Of a DNA stretch of 5,399 nucleotides, positions 1 to 5,399 are shown piece after piece. Origin of the DNA: Weeksellaceae bacterium (GTDB lineage: Bacteria; Bacteroidota; Bacteroidia; Flavobacteriales; Weeksellaceae); contig JAKOOI010000015.1 in assembly GCA_022701475.1 (NCBI GenBank), positions 1-5,399 of the forward strand. The letters are read 5' to 3'. The notes under the pieces are model-generated. The model did not search any database, was not told the origin of the DNA, and was given only the letters and a program-made list of their open reading frames with translations. The number at the start of each line of letters is the position of its first letter. The first letter of the stretch is position 1. The position numbers and the translations under genes are program-made.

Positions 1-290
1 GTCGAGTTCTTTGAAAACTCGAAATTATTATCCACGGTAATCTTTACCAGGAAATCGATTTTACCATCTTTGGAGGTATGAGGAATAATTTTATCTACCT
101 GTCCGACTTTCAGGCCATTGATAGACACCGGTGAAGATTGCGCAAGGCCTTCAACGTTGTCATATTGTGCATAAAATATATTATCGGTAGTAAAAAGGCT
201 TCTGCCTTTCATAAATTGAAAAAGCACCACAAAGCCTACAATGGCGATCAGTGCGATTACACCAGCTTTTAATTCTTTACTGAACTTCAC
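1..290 (-). CDS. MCE/MlaD family lipid-transport protein, N-terminal part (runs off left edge)
   Basis: Partial gene: 96 codons plus 2 nt are visible. MCE (MlaD-like) proteins are single-pass, inner-membrane-anchored, periplasm-facing substrate-binding components of ABC systems that move lipids across the envelope. Seen here: a short basic N-terminus (VKFSKELKAG), a hydrophobic membrane segment at about residues 11-26, then the start of the MCE domain from about residue 38, with the typical pattern DNVEGLAQSSPVSINGLKVG at 44-63 (glycine-rich turn, then the Gly-Leu-x-Val-Gly motif). The start is GTG at 290-288; an in-frame TAG lies only two codons upstream (296-294), so no earlier start is possible and the GTG is well fixed. 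There is no Shine-Dalgarno sequence. A terminator lies between it and the upstream ppiD-like gene, so it probably has its own promoter. The family call is firm; the lipid substrate is unknown. Confidence 0.88.
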   Translation of the reverse strand, partial: MKFSKELKAGVIALIAIVGFVVLFQFMKGRSLFTTDNIFYAQYDNVEGLAQSSPVSINGLKVGQVDKIIPHTSKDGKIDFLVKITVDNNFEFSKNS

Positions 291-311
291 TTGCTAAATT
301 TTTCTAATGAG

Positions 312-319
312 CAAATATA
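312..319 (-). promoter_or_regulatory. Probable -7 box of the MCE gene promoter (TATATTTG)
   Basis: Read on the minus strand this is TATATTTG, a full match to the TAnnTTTG -7 consensus of the primary sigma factor in Bacteroidota. It lies 21 nt upstream of the GTG start, which would leave a leader of roughly 15 nt. It sits between the ppiD terminator and the MCE gene, where a promoter is expected. I see no clear TTG -33 element at the usual spacing, which limits confidence. Confidence 0.5.
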
Positions 320-361
320 ACACATTTATGAATGTTTTTTGTACCGCTCCTTGTTAAACGT

Positions 362-391
362 AAAAAAAGCGGCAAAAACTTTGCCGCTTTT
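362..391 (-). terminator. Rho-independent terminator of the ppiD-like gene
   Basis: GCGGCAAA (369-376) pairs perfectly with TTTGCCGC (380-387) around a 3-nt loop, and A-T pairs 365-368/388-391 extend the stem to 12 bp. Transcribed on the minus strand, the GC-rich stem is followed by a run of seven U (368-362). It lies about 27 nt past the ppiD-like stop codon and ends that transcript before the MCE gene. The plus-strand reading also has a short T-run, but no gene reads in from that side. Confidence 0.9.
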
Positions 392-417
392 CTTTCCTGA
401 TGGAAAATAATATGGTA

Positions 418-2562
418 TTACTGTTGAGCACCTGCTTTATTCCAGATCTCAATTCTGTAGTCATCGATATCTGCATTGTCCTGCAGGCTCTTTAACCATG
501 CCTGTCCGAACATTCCCGCATTTCTCTGGGTTACAGATTCTGTAAACTGCTTAAGGTCTCCAGGTTGCTTGTTTACGGTTTCATTCTTTTTGATCAGAAC
601 ATACACTCCGGTACCGCCTTCAACAGGATTGGAAAGTTTTCCTTTCTGAACCCCGAATGCCGCTCCGGCTACCTTAGGCTCCATGGAACCGGCTACCGAA
701 GGATTCAGCATATTCACCTGCGCAGATTGTTTTGTCACACCGAATTGCTTGGCAATCTGATCCAGGTTTCCTGCCTTCCCGATCTTTTCAGAGATCTGTT
801 TGGCAGCAAGCTTGTTTTTCACAACCACTTCAATCTGATCTCTTACCGATTCAGGATCAGCGCTTCCCTTTTCCTGCTTACCGTTCATGTAAACTACAAT
901 CTTATCACCGGTACCGTCTACGGTAAAGAATTCGGTATCTCCTTTTTCTCTCTTCTTATCGAAGGCCCATGCCAGGATATCGCCATCTTTCTCAGTGCCT
1001 AATCCCTGAAGCTGACCGTCGAATCTCTTTGCCTGCTTAGGGTTGGAGAACTGGTAATTCCCTTTTTTGGCAATGTTGACGAAATCGTTGAAAGATTTCC
1101 CCTGAACCTGCTGAATGAAACGTCTTGCTTTTTTATCAGTATCCGCTTCCGTAGCATCGGAAGGTTTAACGGCTTTTACGAGGTTGGCTACTTTATAGCT
1201 CATGGCTCCCGGTTTTTTATCTTCAATATTGATGATATGGTACCCGAACTGGGTTTCCACAACACCTGTTGCCCCTTTAGGATTGTTTGCTAAATAAGTC
1301 AGGAACTCTGGAACAAAAGGTGTTTCAGGAGTGGTCCATCCTAAACTTCCGCCCTGTGCTGCAGAACTCGGGTCATTTGACAGCTTCAGGAATTCCGTAA
1401 ACCTGGCAGGATTGGCCTTTACGGCAGCTCCGATAGAGTCTGCCAGCTTCTTAGCCGCTTCTTTGGATCTGGTTACGCCTTCTCCGGCAGGACTGCCTTT
1501 GAATGCAATAAGAATATGCCTTGATAAGGTGGAATCCGAAGTTTTCTTATCCAGCAGTTTGGAAACTACATAAAAATTCTGCTCTTTGTAAGGTCCGAAA
1601 GTCTGTCCGACAGCTGCTGCCGGAATCTGAGCCTGAATAGTCTGAGGCAATTGATTCGGCTTTACATACTGTGCATTGAAAGGCATGTCCGAATTGGCCA
1701 TAACGAACATGGAGTCGTTTTTGGTATTCTGGAAATTTTCAGTCCCTCCGCTGGCATCGGTCCCTCCTGAATAGAGTTTGTTGATTTCCTTCTGCGCCGC
1801 CGCATCATCTGCCGCACTCGGCTGCGAAGGGAAATATACCACTCCGAGGTTCCTGCTGGCTTCCGCCTTGAACATTACCGGATGCTGCTTGATATAATTG
1901 GCAAGATCTTCAGTCGTTACTTTAATGTTGTTTTTCTGAAGATAAGCAGCATAATCAATTTTTACGAAGTCGATATCTGCCAGCTGATCCCTTTCCTTCA
2001 TCAGTTCCTCCGCTTCCTTTTTACCGGTAGTGATCCCTGCGGAAAGATTGGCAAACACCTGTCTTGCCATCAGCCTGTATTCGATGGATTTACGGCTTTT
2101 CAGCCATTGGTTGTATCCTTCCGGAGAGGCGGCTTTCATATCTTCGATCTGTTTTTTAAGCTCCTGGGTTTTAAAATTGCCCTTTTCATCGAAAAACTGC
2201 TTCTGCTGAGCAAACATCTGATCGTACTGGAGCTGATTCCAGAAATAATCCTCCGTCATTTCAAAGCCCAGCTTCTCAAACTGCTGCTTGATCAGTTTAG
2301 ACTGCACCAACAACTGCCAGGCCTGTTCTTCAAGGCCTGTTTTAGGCTGGCCCTGCTGGTCTGCCTGCTGCTGCAGTACGAAAAGCTGATCGTTAAACTC
2401 TTCGCGGGTAATTTTCTCACCATTCACTTTTCCTAAAACATCAGGATTTTTACCGAAAACCTTTTCAATACTGTCGGGGTTTACAAGGAACGCCAAAAGC
2501 GCCAGTGCAATTACTCCCATCAAAAGCCAAGGTCTACTCCTAATTTGTCCTAAAATTGCCAT
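418..2562 (-). CDS. ppiD: PpiD-like membrane-anchored periplasmic peptidylprolyl isomerase / chaperone (SurA_N + parvulin)
   Basis: 714 aa, complete. PpiD proteins are inner-membrane-anchored periplasmic folding factors that meet newly exported proteins near the Sec translocon; parvulin domains catalyse cis-trans isomerisation of prolyl bonds. Seen here: a short basic N-terminus (Arg8, Arg10), one membrane segment at about 12-28, a SurA-N-like helical chaperone region at about 40-230 rich in Gln and Lys, and a parvulin domain at about 347-450. That domain carries the family landmarks: RHIL at 348-351, GGSLGW at 404-409 and FGYHII at 439-444, so His349 and His442 are both kept. Flanking regions (about 233-340 and 575-661) end in segments resembling the parvulin C-terminal strand but lack the catalytic motifs. 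E. coli PpiD is about 620 aa, so this form is longer. The ATG at 2562 is right because the basic-hydrophobic anchor follows at once. The gene is divergent from lon and ends in a strong terminator. SurA/PrsA-type secretion is less likely because I see no signal-peptidase site. Actual isomerase activity is not proven. Confidence 0.9.
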   Translation of the reverse strand: MAILGQIRSRPWLLMGVIALALLAFLVNPDSIEKVFGKNPDVLGKVNGEKITREEFNDQLFVLQQQADQQGQPKTGLEEQAWQLLVQSKLIKQQFEKLGFEMTEDYFWNQLQYDQMFAQQKQFFDEKGNFKTQELKKQIEDMKAASPEGYNQWLKSRKSIEYRLMARQVFANLSAGITTGKKEAEELMKERDQLADIDFVKIDYAAYLQKNNIKVTTEDLANYIKQHPVMFKAEASRNLGVVYFPSQPSAADDAAAQKEINKLYSGGTDASGGTENFQNTKNDSMFVMANSDMPFNAQYVKPNQLPQTIQAQIPAAAVGQTFGPYKEQNFYVVSKLLDKKTSDSTLSRHILIAFKGSPAGEGVTRSKEAAKKLADSIGAAVKANPARFTEFLKLSNDPSSAAQGGSLGWTTPETPFVPEFLTYLANNPKGATGVVETQFGYHIINIEDKKPGAMSYKVANLVKAVKPSDATEADTDKKARRFIQQVQGKSFNDFVNIAKKGNYQFSNPKQAKRFDGQLQGLGTEKDGDILAWAFDKKREKGDTEFFTVDGTGDKIVVYMNGKQEKGSADPESVRDQIEVVVKNKLAAKQISEKIGKAGNLDQIAKQFGVTKQSAQVNMLNPSVAGSMEPKVAGAAFGVQKGKLSNPVEGGTGVYVLIKKNETVNKQPGDLKQFTESVTQRNAGMFGQAWLKSLQDNADIDDYRIEIWNKAGAQQ

Positions 2563-2591
2563 TATATATATTATAGTTTTTTATCAGTTTG

Positions 2592-2599
2592 CGAAAATA
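2592..2599 (-). promoter_or_regulatory. Possible -7 box of the ppiD-like gene (TATTTTCG)
   Basis: On the minus strand this reads TATTTTCG, one mismatch from TAnnTTTG. It lies 30 nt upstream of the ATG, a sensible position, and the leader between is AT-rich without a Shine-Dalgarno sequence, as is usual in Bacteroidota. No convincing -33 TTG is visible, and AT-rich DNA gives such matches by chance. Confidence 0.35.
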
Positions 2600-2645
2600 C
2601 ACATTTTTAAGAAATTACGGAAATCGAAGGCCTTTTTTTAATTTT

Positions 2646-2661
2646 TAAAATTTAAATTTTA
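2646..2661. repeat. 16-bp perfect AT palindrome between ppiD and lon
   Basis: TAAAATTTAAATTTTA is its own reverse complement and contains no G or C. It lies in the AT-richest part of the divergent region, upstream of the putative ppiD promoter box. It could be an UP-like or protein-binding element, or only a product of low-complexity AT sequence. No function can be assigned. Confidence 0.35.
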
Positions 2662-2702
2662 CGGAAAAGGAAATTTTGACCGTATTTTTTACCAAAAAAC
2701 AA

Positions 2703-2723
2703 ATGGCATAAGTCTTGTGCCAT
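2703..2723 (+). promoter_or_regulatory. Hairpin-forming inverted repeat with sigma-54-like spacing upstream of lon
   Basis: ATGGCA (2703-2708) is the reverse complement of TGCCAT (2718-2723). One T-G wobble and two A-T pairs extend this to a 9-bp stem with a 3-nt loop. The same bases on the plus strand read TGGCA, six bases, then TTG (2704-2708, 2715-2717), fitting the sigma-54 consensus TGGCACG-N4-TTGC in position but lacking CG after TGGCA and having TTGT at -12. If used, transcription would start near 2730 with a lon leader of about 90 nt. On the minus strand the stem is followed by a T-rich run, so a terminator against antisense transcripts is an alternative. I found no better lon promoter in this region. 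Confidence 0.3.
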
Positions 2724-2794
2724 CTTAGCACCCATACTGTGTTCTCTACGGATACAACATGTTATGGAATTTCACGTTAACGAATTAAAATGGT

Positions 2795-2811
2795 AATGAC
2801 AATTTGTCATT
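2795..2811 (+). promoter_or_regulatory. Perfect 8-1-8 inverted repeat just before the lon start (candidate operator or RNA hairpin)
   Basis: AATGACAA (2795-2802) and TTGTCATT (2804-2811) are exact reverse complements around a single T, and the repeat ends 9 nt before the lon ATG. The form is that of a dimer-binding operator. A single-base spacer disfavours a full RNA hairpin, although a stem with two or three inner pairs opened could form over the ribosome entry region. Bacteroidota lack sigma-32, so a stress-responsive DNA- or RNA-level control of lon is plausible here, but that is inference. Confidence 0.5.
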
Positions 2812-2820
2812 CAATCTACT

Positions 2821-5226
2821 ATGACAGAGTTTGAAGATATAAGTTTAGAAGAAATGATAGGCGACGGATTTGATATTGTAGCAGAAGAGATCAGCCTTTC
2901 TGATCTTTCGGAAACAGAAAAAAATTCCGGCCAGAAAATATTTCCCATCCTTCCTGTAAGAAATATGGTCATGTTCCCCAACGTGGTGATTCCCATTACT
3001 GCAGGCAGGAAAACATCCATTCAGCTGCTGGAAGAAGCGCAGAGCAACGGCGATCTTATCGGAATCGTAAGCCAGAAAAAATCCGATCTCGAACAGCCGG
3101 AGGAAAAAGACCTTTACCAGATCGGTACCATGGCGAAAATCATTAAAATCATCAAGCTTCCTGAAGGAAATATCACGGCCATTACCAAAGGTTTTTACCG
3201 CTTCAAAGTAAAAAAAATGGTTGAAAGCCAGCCTTATTTCAAAGCAGAGATTTCTAAGCTGAAGGATGCCAAGCCTAAGAATGCGGATGAATATGAAGCC
3301 CTGCTGGAAAATGTAAAGGATCTTGCATTAAAAATCATCGAGCTTGATCCGAACATTCCCAATGCAGCCAATTTTGCCATCAAGAATATCAATAATAATG
3401 ATGACCTGCTGAATTTTATCTGTACGAATGCCAATTTCCCGTCTTCGGAGAAGCAGAAGCTGCTGGAAGAGAAGAACCTGATGGAAAGGGCTCATAAATG
3501 TTATGAAATGATGCATGAGGATTTCAGGAAACTGGAACTCAGAAACCAGATCCACCAGAAAACGTCCAAGGATCTGGATAAGCAGCAGCGTGAATATTTC
3601 CTGAACCAGCAGATCAGGACCATTCAGGAGGAACTCGGCGGCGGACCGGAAAGCGATGTGGAAGACCTTATTGCCAAGGCCGCAAAAAAAACGTGGAACA
3701 AAGAGGTGGAAGAGCATTTCCAGAAGGAAATCAGCAGGCTGCAGCGGCAAAACCCAAATTCCCCGGATTATAATGTCCAGAGGAATTACCTGGATTTTTT
3801 CACGGATCTTCCCTGGGACACCTTCACCAAAGATACTTTTGATATCGAAAAGGCCCAGAAAATCCTGGATAAGGCCCATTTCGGACTGGAAGACATTAAG
3901 AAAAGAATCCTGGAACACATGGCCGTCCTGAAACTGAAAAACAATATGAAATCCCCGATTTTATTGCTGGTAGGTCCTCCGGGAGTCGGGAAAACCTCTC
4001 TTGGGAAATCGGTAGCGGATGCATTAGGAAGAAAATATGTACGTGTTTCCCTGGGCGGGCTGCATGATGAAAGCGAAATCCGAGGGCACAGGAAGACCTA
4101 TATCGGAGCCATGGCAGGGAGAATCCTCCAGTCTATTAAAAAATCAGGCACCTCGAATCCGGTCATCGTACTGGACGAGATTGATAAAGTAGGAAAAGGA
4201 ATGCATGGCGACCCAAGTTCGGCACTCCTCGAAGTCCTTGATCCCGAACAGAATAAATCCTTTTATGACAACTTCCTCGAAATGGGGTATGATTTGTCTA
4301 AAGTGATGTTTATTGCTACGGCCAATTCACTTTCCACCATCCAGACGCCTTTACTGGACAGGATGGAAATCATCCAGATAGCAGGATATACGCTGGAAGA
4401 AAAGTCGGAAATTGCCAAAAGGCACCTGATCAGGAAGCAGCAGGAAGAAAACGGACTGGATTCAAAGTCCTTTAAGCTTGGACATGCAGAATTAAAACAT
4501 ATCATTGAGGCCCATACTTCGGAAAGCGGAGTAAGGACGCTGGAAAAAAGAATTGCTTCGATAGCCAGATGGGTTGCCTTACAGACTGCCCTCGTAAAGG
4601 ACTACGATGCCAAGATTTCCATTCAGAAGATCGATGATATCTTAGGGGTTCCGAGACCGAAAAGCCTGTCGGAACTCACCGATGTTCCCGGTGTGGTAAC
4701 AGGCCTTGCCTGGACCAGTGTAGGAGGAGACATCCTGTTTATCGAAAGCATCATCAGCAACGGGAAAGGTTCGCTTACCATGACCGGAAACCTGGGAACG
4801 GTAATGAAAGAATCGGCTACCATTGCCCTGGAATATATCAAGGCCAAGCATGATGAACTGGGAATTTCGCAGGATGATATCGAAAAGAAAAACATCCACG
4901 TCCATGTTCCCGAAGGTGCCACGCCCAAGGACGGACCATCTGCCGGTATTGCCATGCTGACATCGATGGTTTCTTCATTCAGGAACAGGAAAGTAAAACC
5001 CCACCTTGCCATGACCGGCGAAATAACCCTGAGAGGAAAGGTACTTCCGGTAGGAGGAATCAAGGAAAAGCTCCTGGCAGCTACAAGAGCAGGAATCCAG
5101 GAAGTCATCCTTTGCGAGGCCAACCGTAAGGATGTTGAGGAAATCAAAAAGGATTATCTTAAAAACCTTGAAGTCCACTACGTCAGCTGGATGAATGAAG
5201 TGCTGGACCTTGCGCTTGAAAAATAA
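2821..5226 (+). CDS. lon: ATP-dependent protease LonA
   Basis: 801 aa, complete; a hexameric cytoplasmic AAA+ serine protease (endopeptidase La) that unfolds and degrades damaged and short-lived regulatory proteins. Seen in order: an acidic tail (1-38, 12 Asp/Glu against one Lys); LON substrate-binding domain from about 40 ([13 protein letters not shown]) to about 235; coiled-coil region about 235-310; AAA+ module with Walker A GPPGVGKT 385-392, pore loop YIGAMAGR 427-434, Walker [10 protein letters not shown] 448-456, sensor-1 Asn502, arginine finger Arg514 and sensor-2 Arg572; and the protease domain from about 620 with [11 protein letters not shown] around catalytic Ser707 and GGIKEK ending in catalytic Lys750. 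The Ser-Lys spacing of 43 equals that of E. coli Lon (S679/K722). All key residues are present, so it should be active. ATG 2821 is supported by an in-frame stop at 2797-2799 with no other start between. No Shine-Dalgarno sequence. It is transcribed alone, divergent from ppiD, with its own terminator. Confidence 0.98.
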   Translation: MTEFEDISLEEMIGDGFDIVAEEISLSDLSETEKNSGQKIFPILPVRNMVMFPNVVIPITAGRKTSIQLLEEAQSNGDLIGIVSQKKSDLEQPEEKDLYQIGTMAKIIKIIKLPEGNITAITKGFYRFKVKKMVESQPYFKAEISKLKDAKPKNADEYEALLENVKDLALKIIELDPNIPNAANFAIKNINNNDDLLNFICTNANFPSSEKQKLLEEKNLMERAHKCYEMMHEDFRKLELRNQIHQKTSKDLDKQQREYFLNQQIRTIQEELGGGPESDVEDLIAKAAKKTWNKEVEEHFQKEISRLQRQNPNSPDYNVQRNYLDFFTDLPWDTFTKDTFDIEKAQKILDKAHFGLEDIKKRILEHMAVLKLKNNMKSPILLLVGPPGVGKTSLGKSVADALGRKYVRVSLGGLHDESEIRGHRKTYIGAMAGRILQSIKKSGTSNPVIVLDEIDKVGKGMHGDPSSALLEVLDPEQNKSFYDNFLEMGYDLSKVMFIATANSLSTIQTPLLDRMEIIQIAGYTLEEKSEIAKRHLIRKQQEENGLDSKSFKLGHAELKHIIEAHTSESGVRTLEKRIASIARWVALQTALVKDYDAKISIQKIDDILGVPRPKSLSELTDVPGVVTGLAWTSVGGDILFIESIISNGKGSLTMTGNLGTVMKESATIALEYIKAKHDELGISQDDIEKKNIHVHVPEGATPKDGPSAGIAMLTSMVSSFRNRKVKPHLAMTGEITLRGKVLPVGGIKEKLLAATRAGIQEVILCEANRKDVEEIKKDYLKNLEVHYVSWMNEVLDLALEK

Positions 5227-5230
5227 GACA

Positions 5231-5244
5231 GCAGAGGAATCTGC
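5231..5244 (+). other. Small hairpin with GNRA-type loop directly after the lon stop
   Basis: GCAGA (5231-5235) pairs with TCTGC (5240-5244) around GGAA, a GNRA tetraloop. It begins 4 nt after the lon stop codon and precedes the terminator hairpin. A 5-bp stem can occur by chance, but the tetraloop makes it more stable than most. It could help protect the mRNA 3' end; the role is inferred. Confidence 0.35.
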
Positions 5245-5256
5245 CCCAAACCAATT

Positions 5257-5285
5257 AAAACACGCTGTAGACATGGCGTGTTTTT
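5257..5285 (+). terminator. Rho-independent terminator of lon
   Basis: AAAACACGC (5257-5265) pairs with GCGTGTTTT (5276-5284), 9 bp, and two G-T wobbles plus one T-A pair extend it to 12 bp around an AGAC loop. A T-run (5281-5285) follows the GC-containing part. It starts 30 nt after the lon stop. The A-run on the left arm gives a T-run on the other strand too, so it may work in both directions. Confidence 0.88.
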
Positions 5286-5305
5286 CATATTCTTACCCGG
5301 AAAGA

Positions 5306-5321
5306 TGGCACGGAATTTTCT
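5306..5321 (+). promoter_or_regulatory. Candidate sigma-54 (-24/-12) promoter for the next gene
   Basis: TGGCACG (5306-5312), four bases, then TTTCT (5317-5321) matches the sigma-54 consensus TGGCACG-N4-TTGC(A/T) at every conserved position except the -12 G, which is T. The -24 half is exact and the spacing is right. A start near 5332 would give a leader of about 60 nt to the ATG at 5393. The lost -12 G is a real weakness, since it is one of the most conserved bases. Confidence 0.4.
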
Positions 5322-5344
5322 GATACCACGAAACAGCCGGCACT

Positions 5345-5370
5345 TTACCTTGTGACTTGTTATAAGGTAA
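5345..5370 (+). repeat. 26-nt imperfect inverted repeat before the next start codon
   Basis: TTACCTT (5345-5351) is the reverse complement of AAGGTAA (5364-5370). The inner bases pair as G-T, T-A, G-T, A-T and C-G, leaving a 2-nt centre, so the whole is a near-palindrome. It lies 22 nt upstream of the ATG at 5393, in the supposed leader. It could be an operator or an RNA stem; there is no T-run after it, so it is not a terminator. Confidence 0.45.
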
Positions 5371-5392
5371 TTGTTTACACAATATTATCACT

Positions 5393-5399
5393 ATGAATC
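5393..5399 (+). CDS. Possible start of the next gene (ATG AAT..., cut by right edge)
   Basis: Only two codons are visible, so neither the reading frame nor the product can be tested. The ATG is offered because it follows the lon terminator, a sigma-54-like element and an inverted repeat at distances that fit a promoter and leader, and the bases before it are AT-rich, like the sequence before the ppiD start. Confidence 0.25.

Noticed and set aside
565..1002. 145-codon open frame opposite the ppiD 3' part
   Set aside because: Shadow of the ppiD reading frame, without its own promoter or family pattern.
1882..2436. 184-codon open frame antisense to ppiD
   Set aside because: It is opposite the Gln/Lys-rich SurA-N region, whose reverse complement gives Leu/Phe-rich frames. 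No start context or family resemblance.
2615..2667. Direct repeat TTACGGAAA at 2615-2623 and 2659-2667
   Set aside because: Nine bases in an AT-rich region with no further copies or regular spacing; likely chance.
2756..2763. Palindrome AACATGTT between ppiD and lon
   Set aside because: Eight bases, not extended by flanking pairs, and without a link to a promoter.
2775..2782. 8-bp palindrome CGTTAACG upstream of lon
   Set aside because: Too short to separate from chance; the 8-1-8 repeat next to it is far stronger.
3328..3918. 196-codon open frame antisense to lon
   Set aside because: It lies wholly inside lon, which has every domain and catalytic motif. The antisense protein is a low-complexity run of Leu, Ile and Phe with no recognisable motif, as expected for a shadow frame.
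4623..5147. 174-codon open frame antisense to the Lon protease domain
   Set aside because: A mirror of a strongly conserved coding region; Ser/Pro/Phe-rich with no domain.
5305..5355. 16-codon frame starting at ATG 5305 after lon
   Set aside because: Very short, overlaps the sigma-54-like element, and encodes no recognisable peptide.

Overview
The window reads as chromosomal DNA of a flavobacterium, most likely Chryseobacterium or a close Weeksellaceae relative. The grounds are the protein style of the three genes (a Bacteroidota-type MCE protein, a long PpiD-like chaperone, LonA with an acidic N-terminal tail), the absence of Shine-Dalgarno sequences before the starts, and TAnnTTTG-like promoter boxes. 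The genus is inferred from recognition, not from a search. Coding regions look moderate in GC and intergenic DNA is AT-rich; nothing suggests horizontal transfer, and there is no mobile element, CRISPR array, rRNA or tRNA.

Layout. 1-290 (-): 5' part of an MCE/MlaD-family gene that runs off the left edge. 291-417: spacer with that gene's probable promoter and a strong terminator for the gene to its right. 418-2562 (-): ppiD-like gene for a membrane-anchored periplasmic folding factor with a parvulin domain. 2563-2820: divergent intergenic region with a weak ppiD promoter box, an AT-rich palindrome, a hairpin-forming sequence that also resembles a sigma-54 site, and a perfect 8-1-8 inverted repeat ending 9 nt before the lon start codon. 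2821-5226 (+): complete lon (LonA protease). 5227-5399: a small GNRA-type hairpin, a rho-independent terminator, a sigma-54-like -24/-12 element, a 26-nt imperfect inverted repeat and a possible start codon of the next gene at 5393.

The theme is protein quality control at two sites: Lon degrades misfolded and regulatory proteins in the cytoplasm, and the PpiD-like protein assists folding of exported proteins at the inner membrane. The MCE protein belongs to envelope lipid transport and is separated from ppiD by a terminator. The genes are ordinary housekeeping genes. The least explained material is the regulatory DNA on both sides of lon; I found no evidence of a wholly new system.
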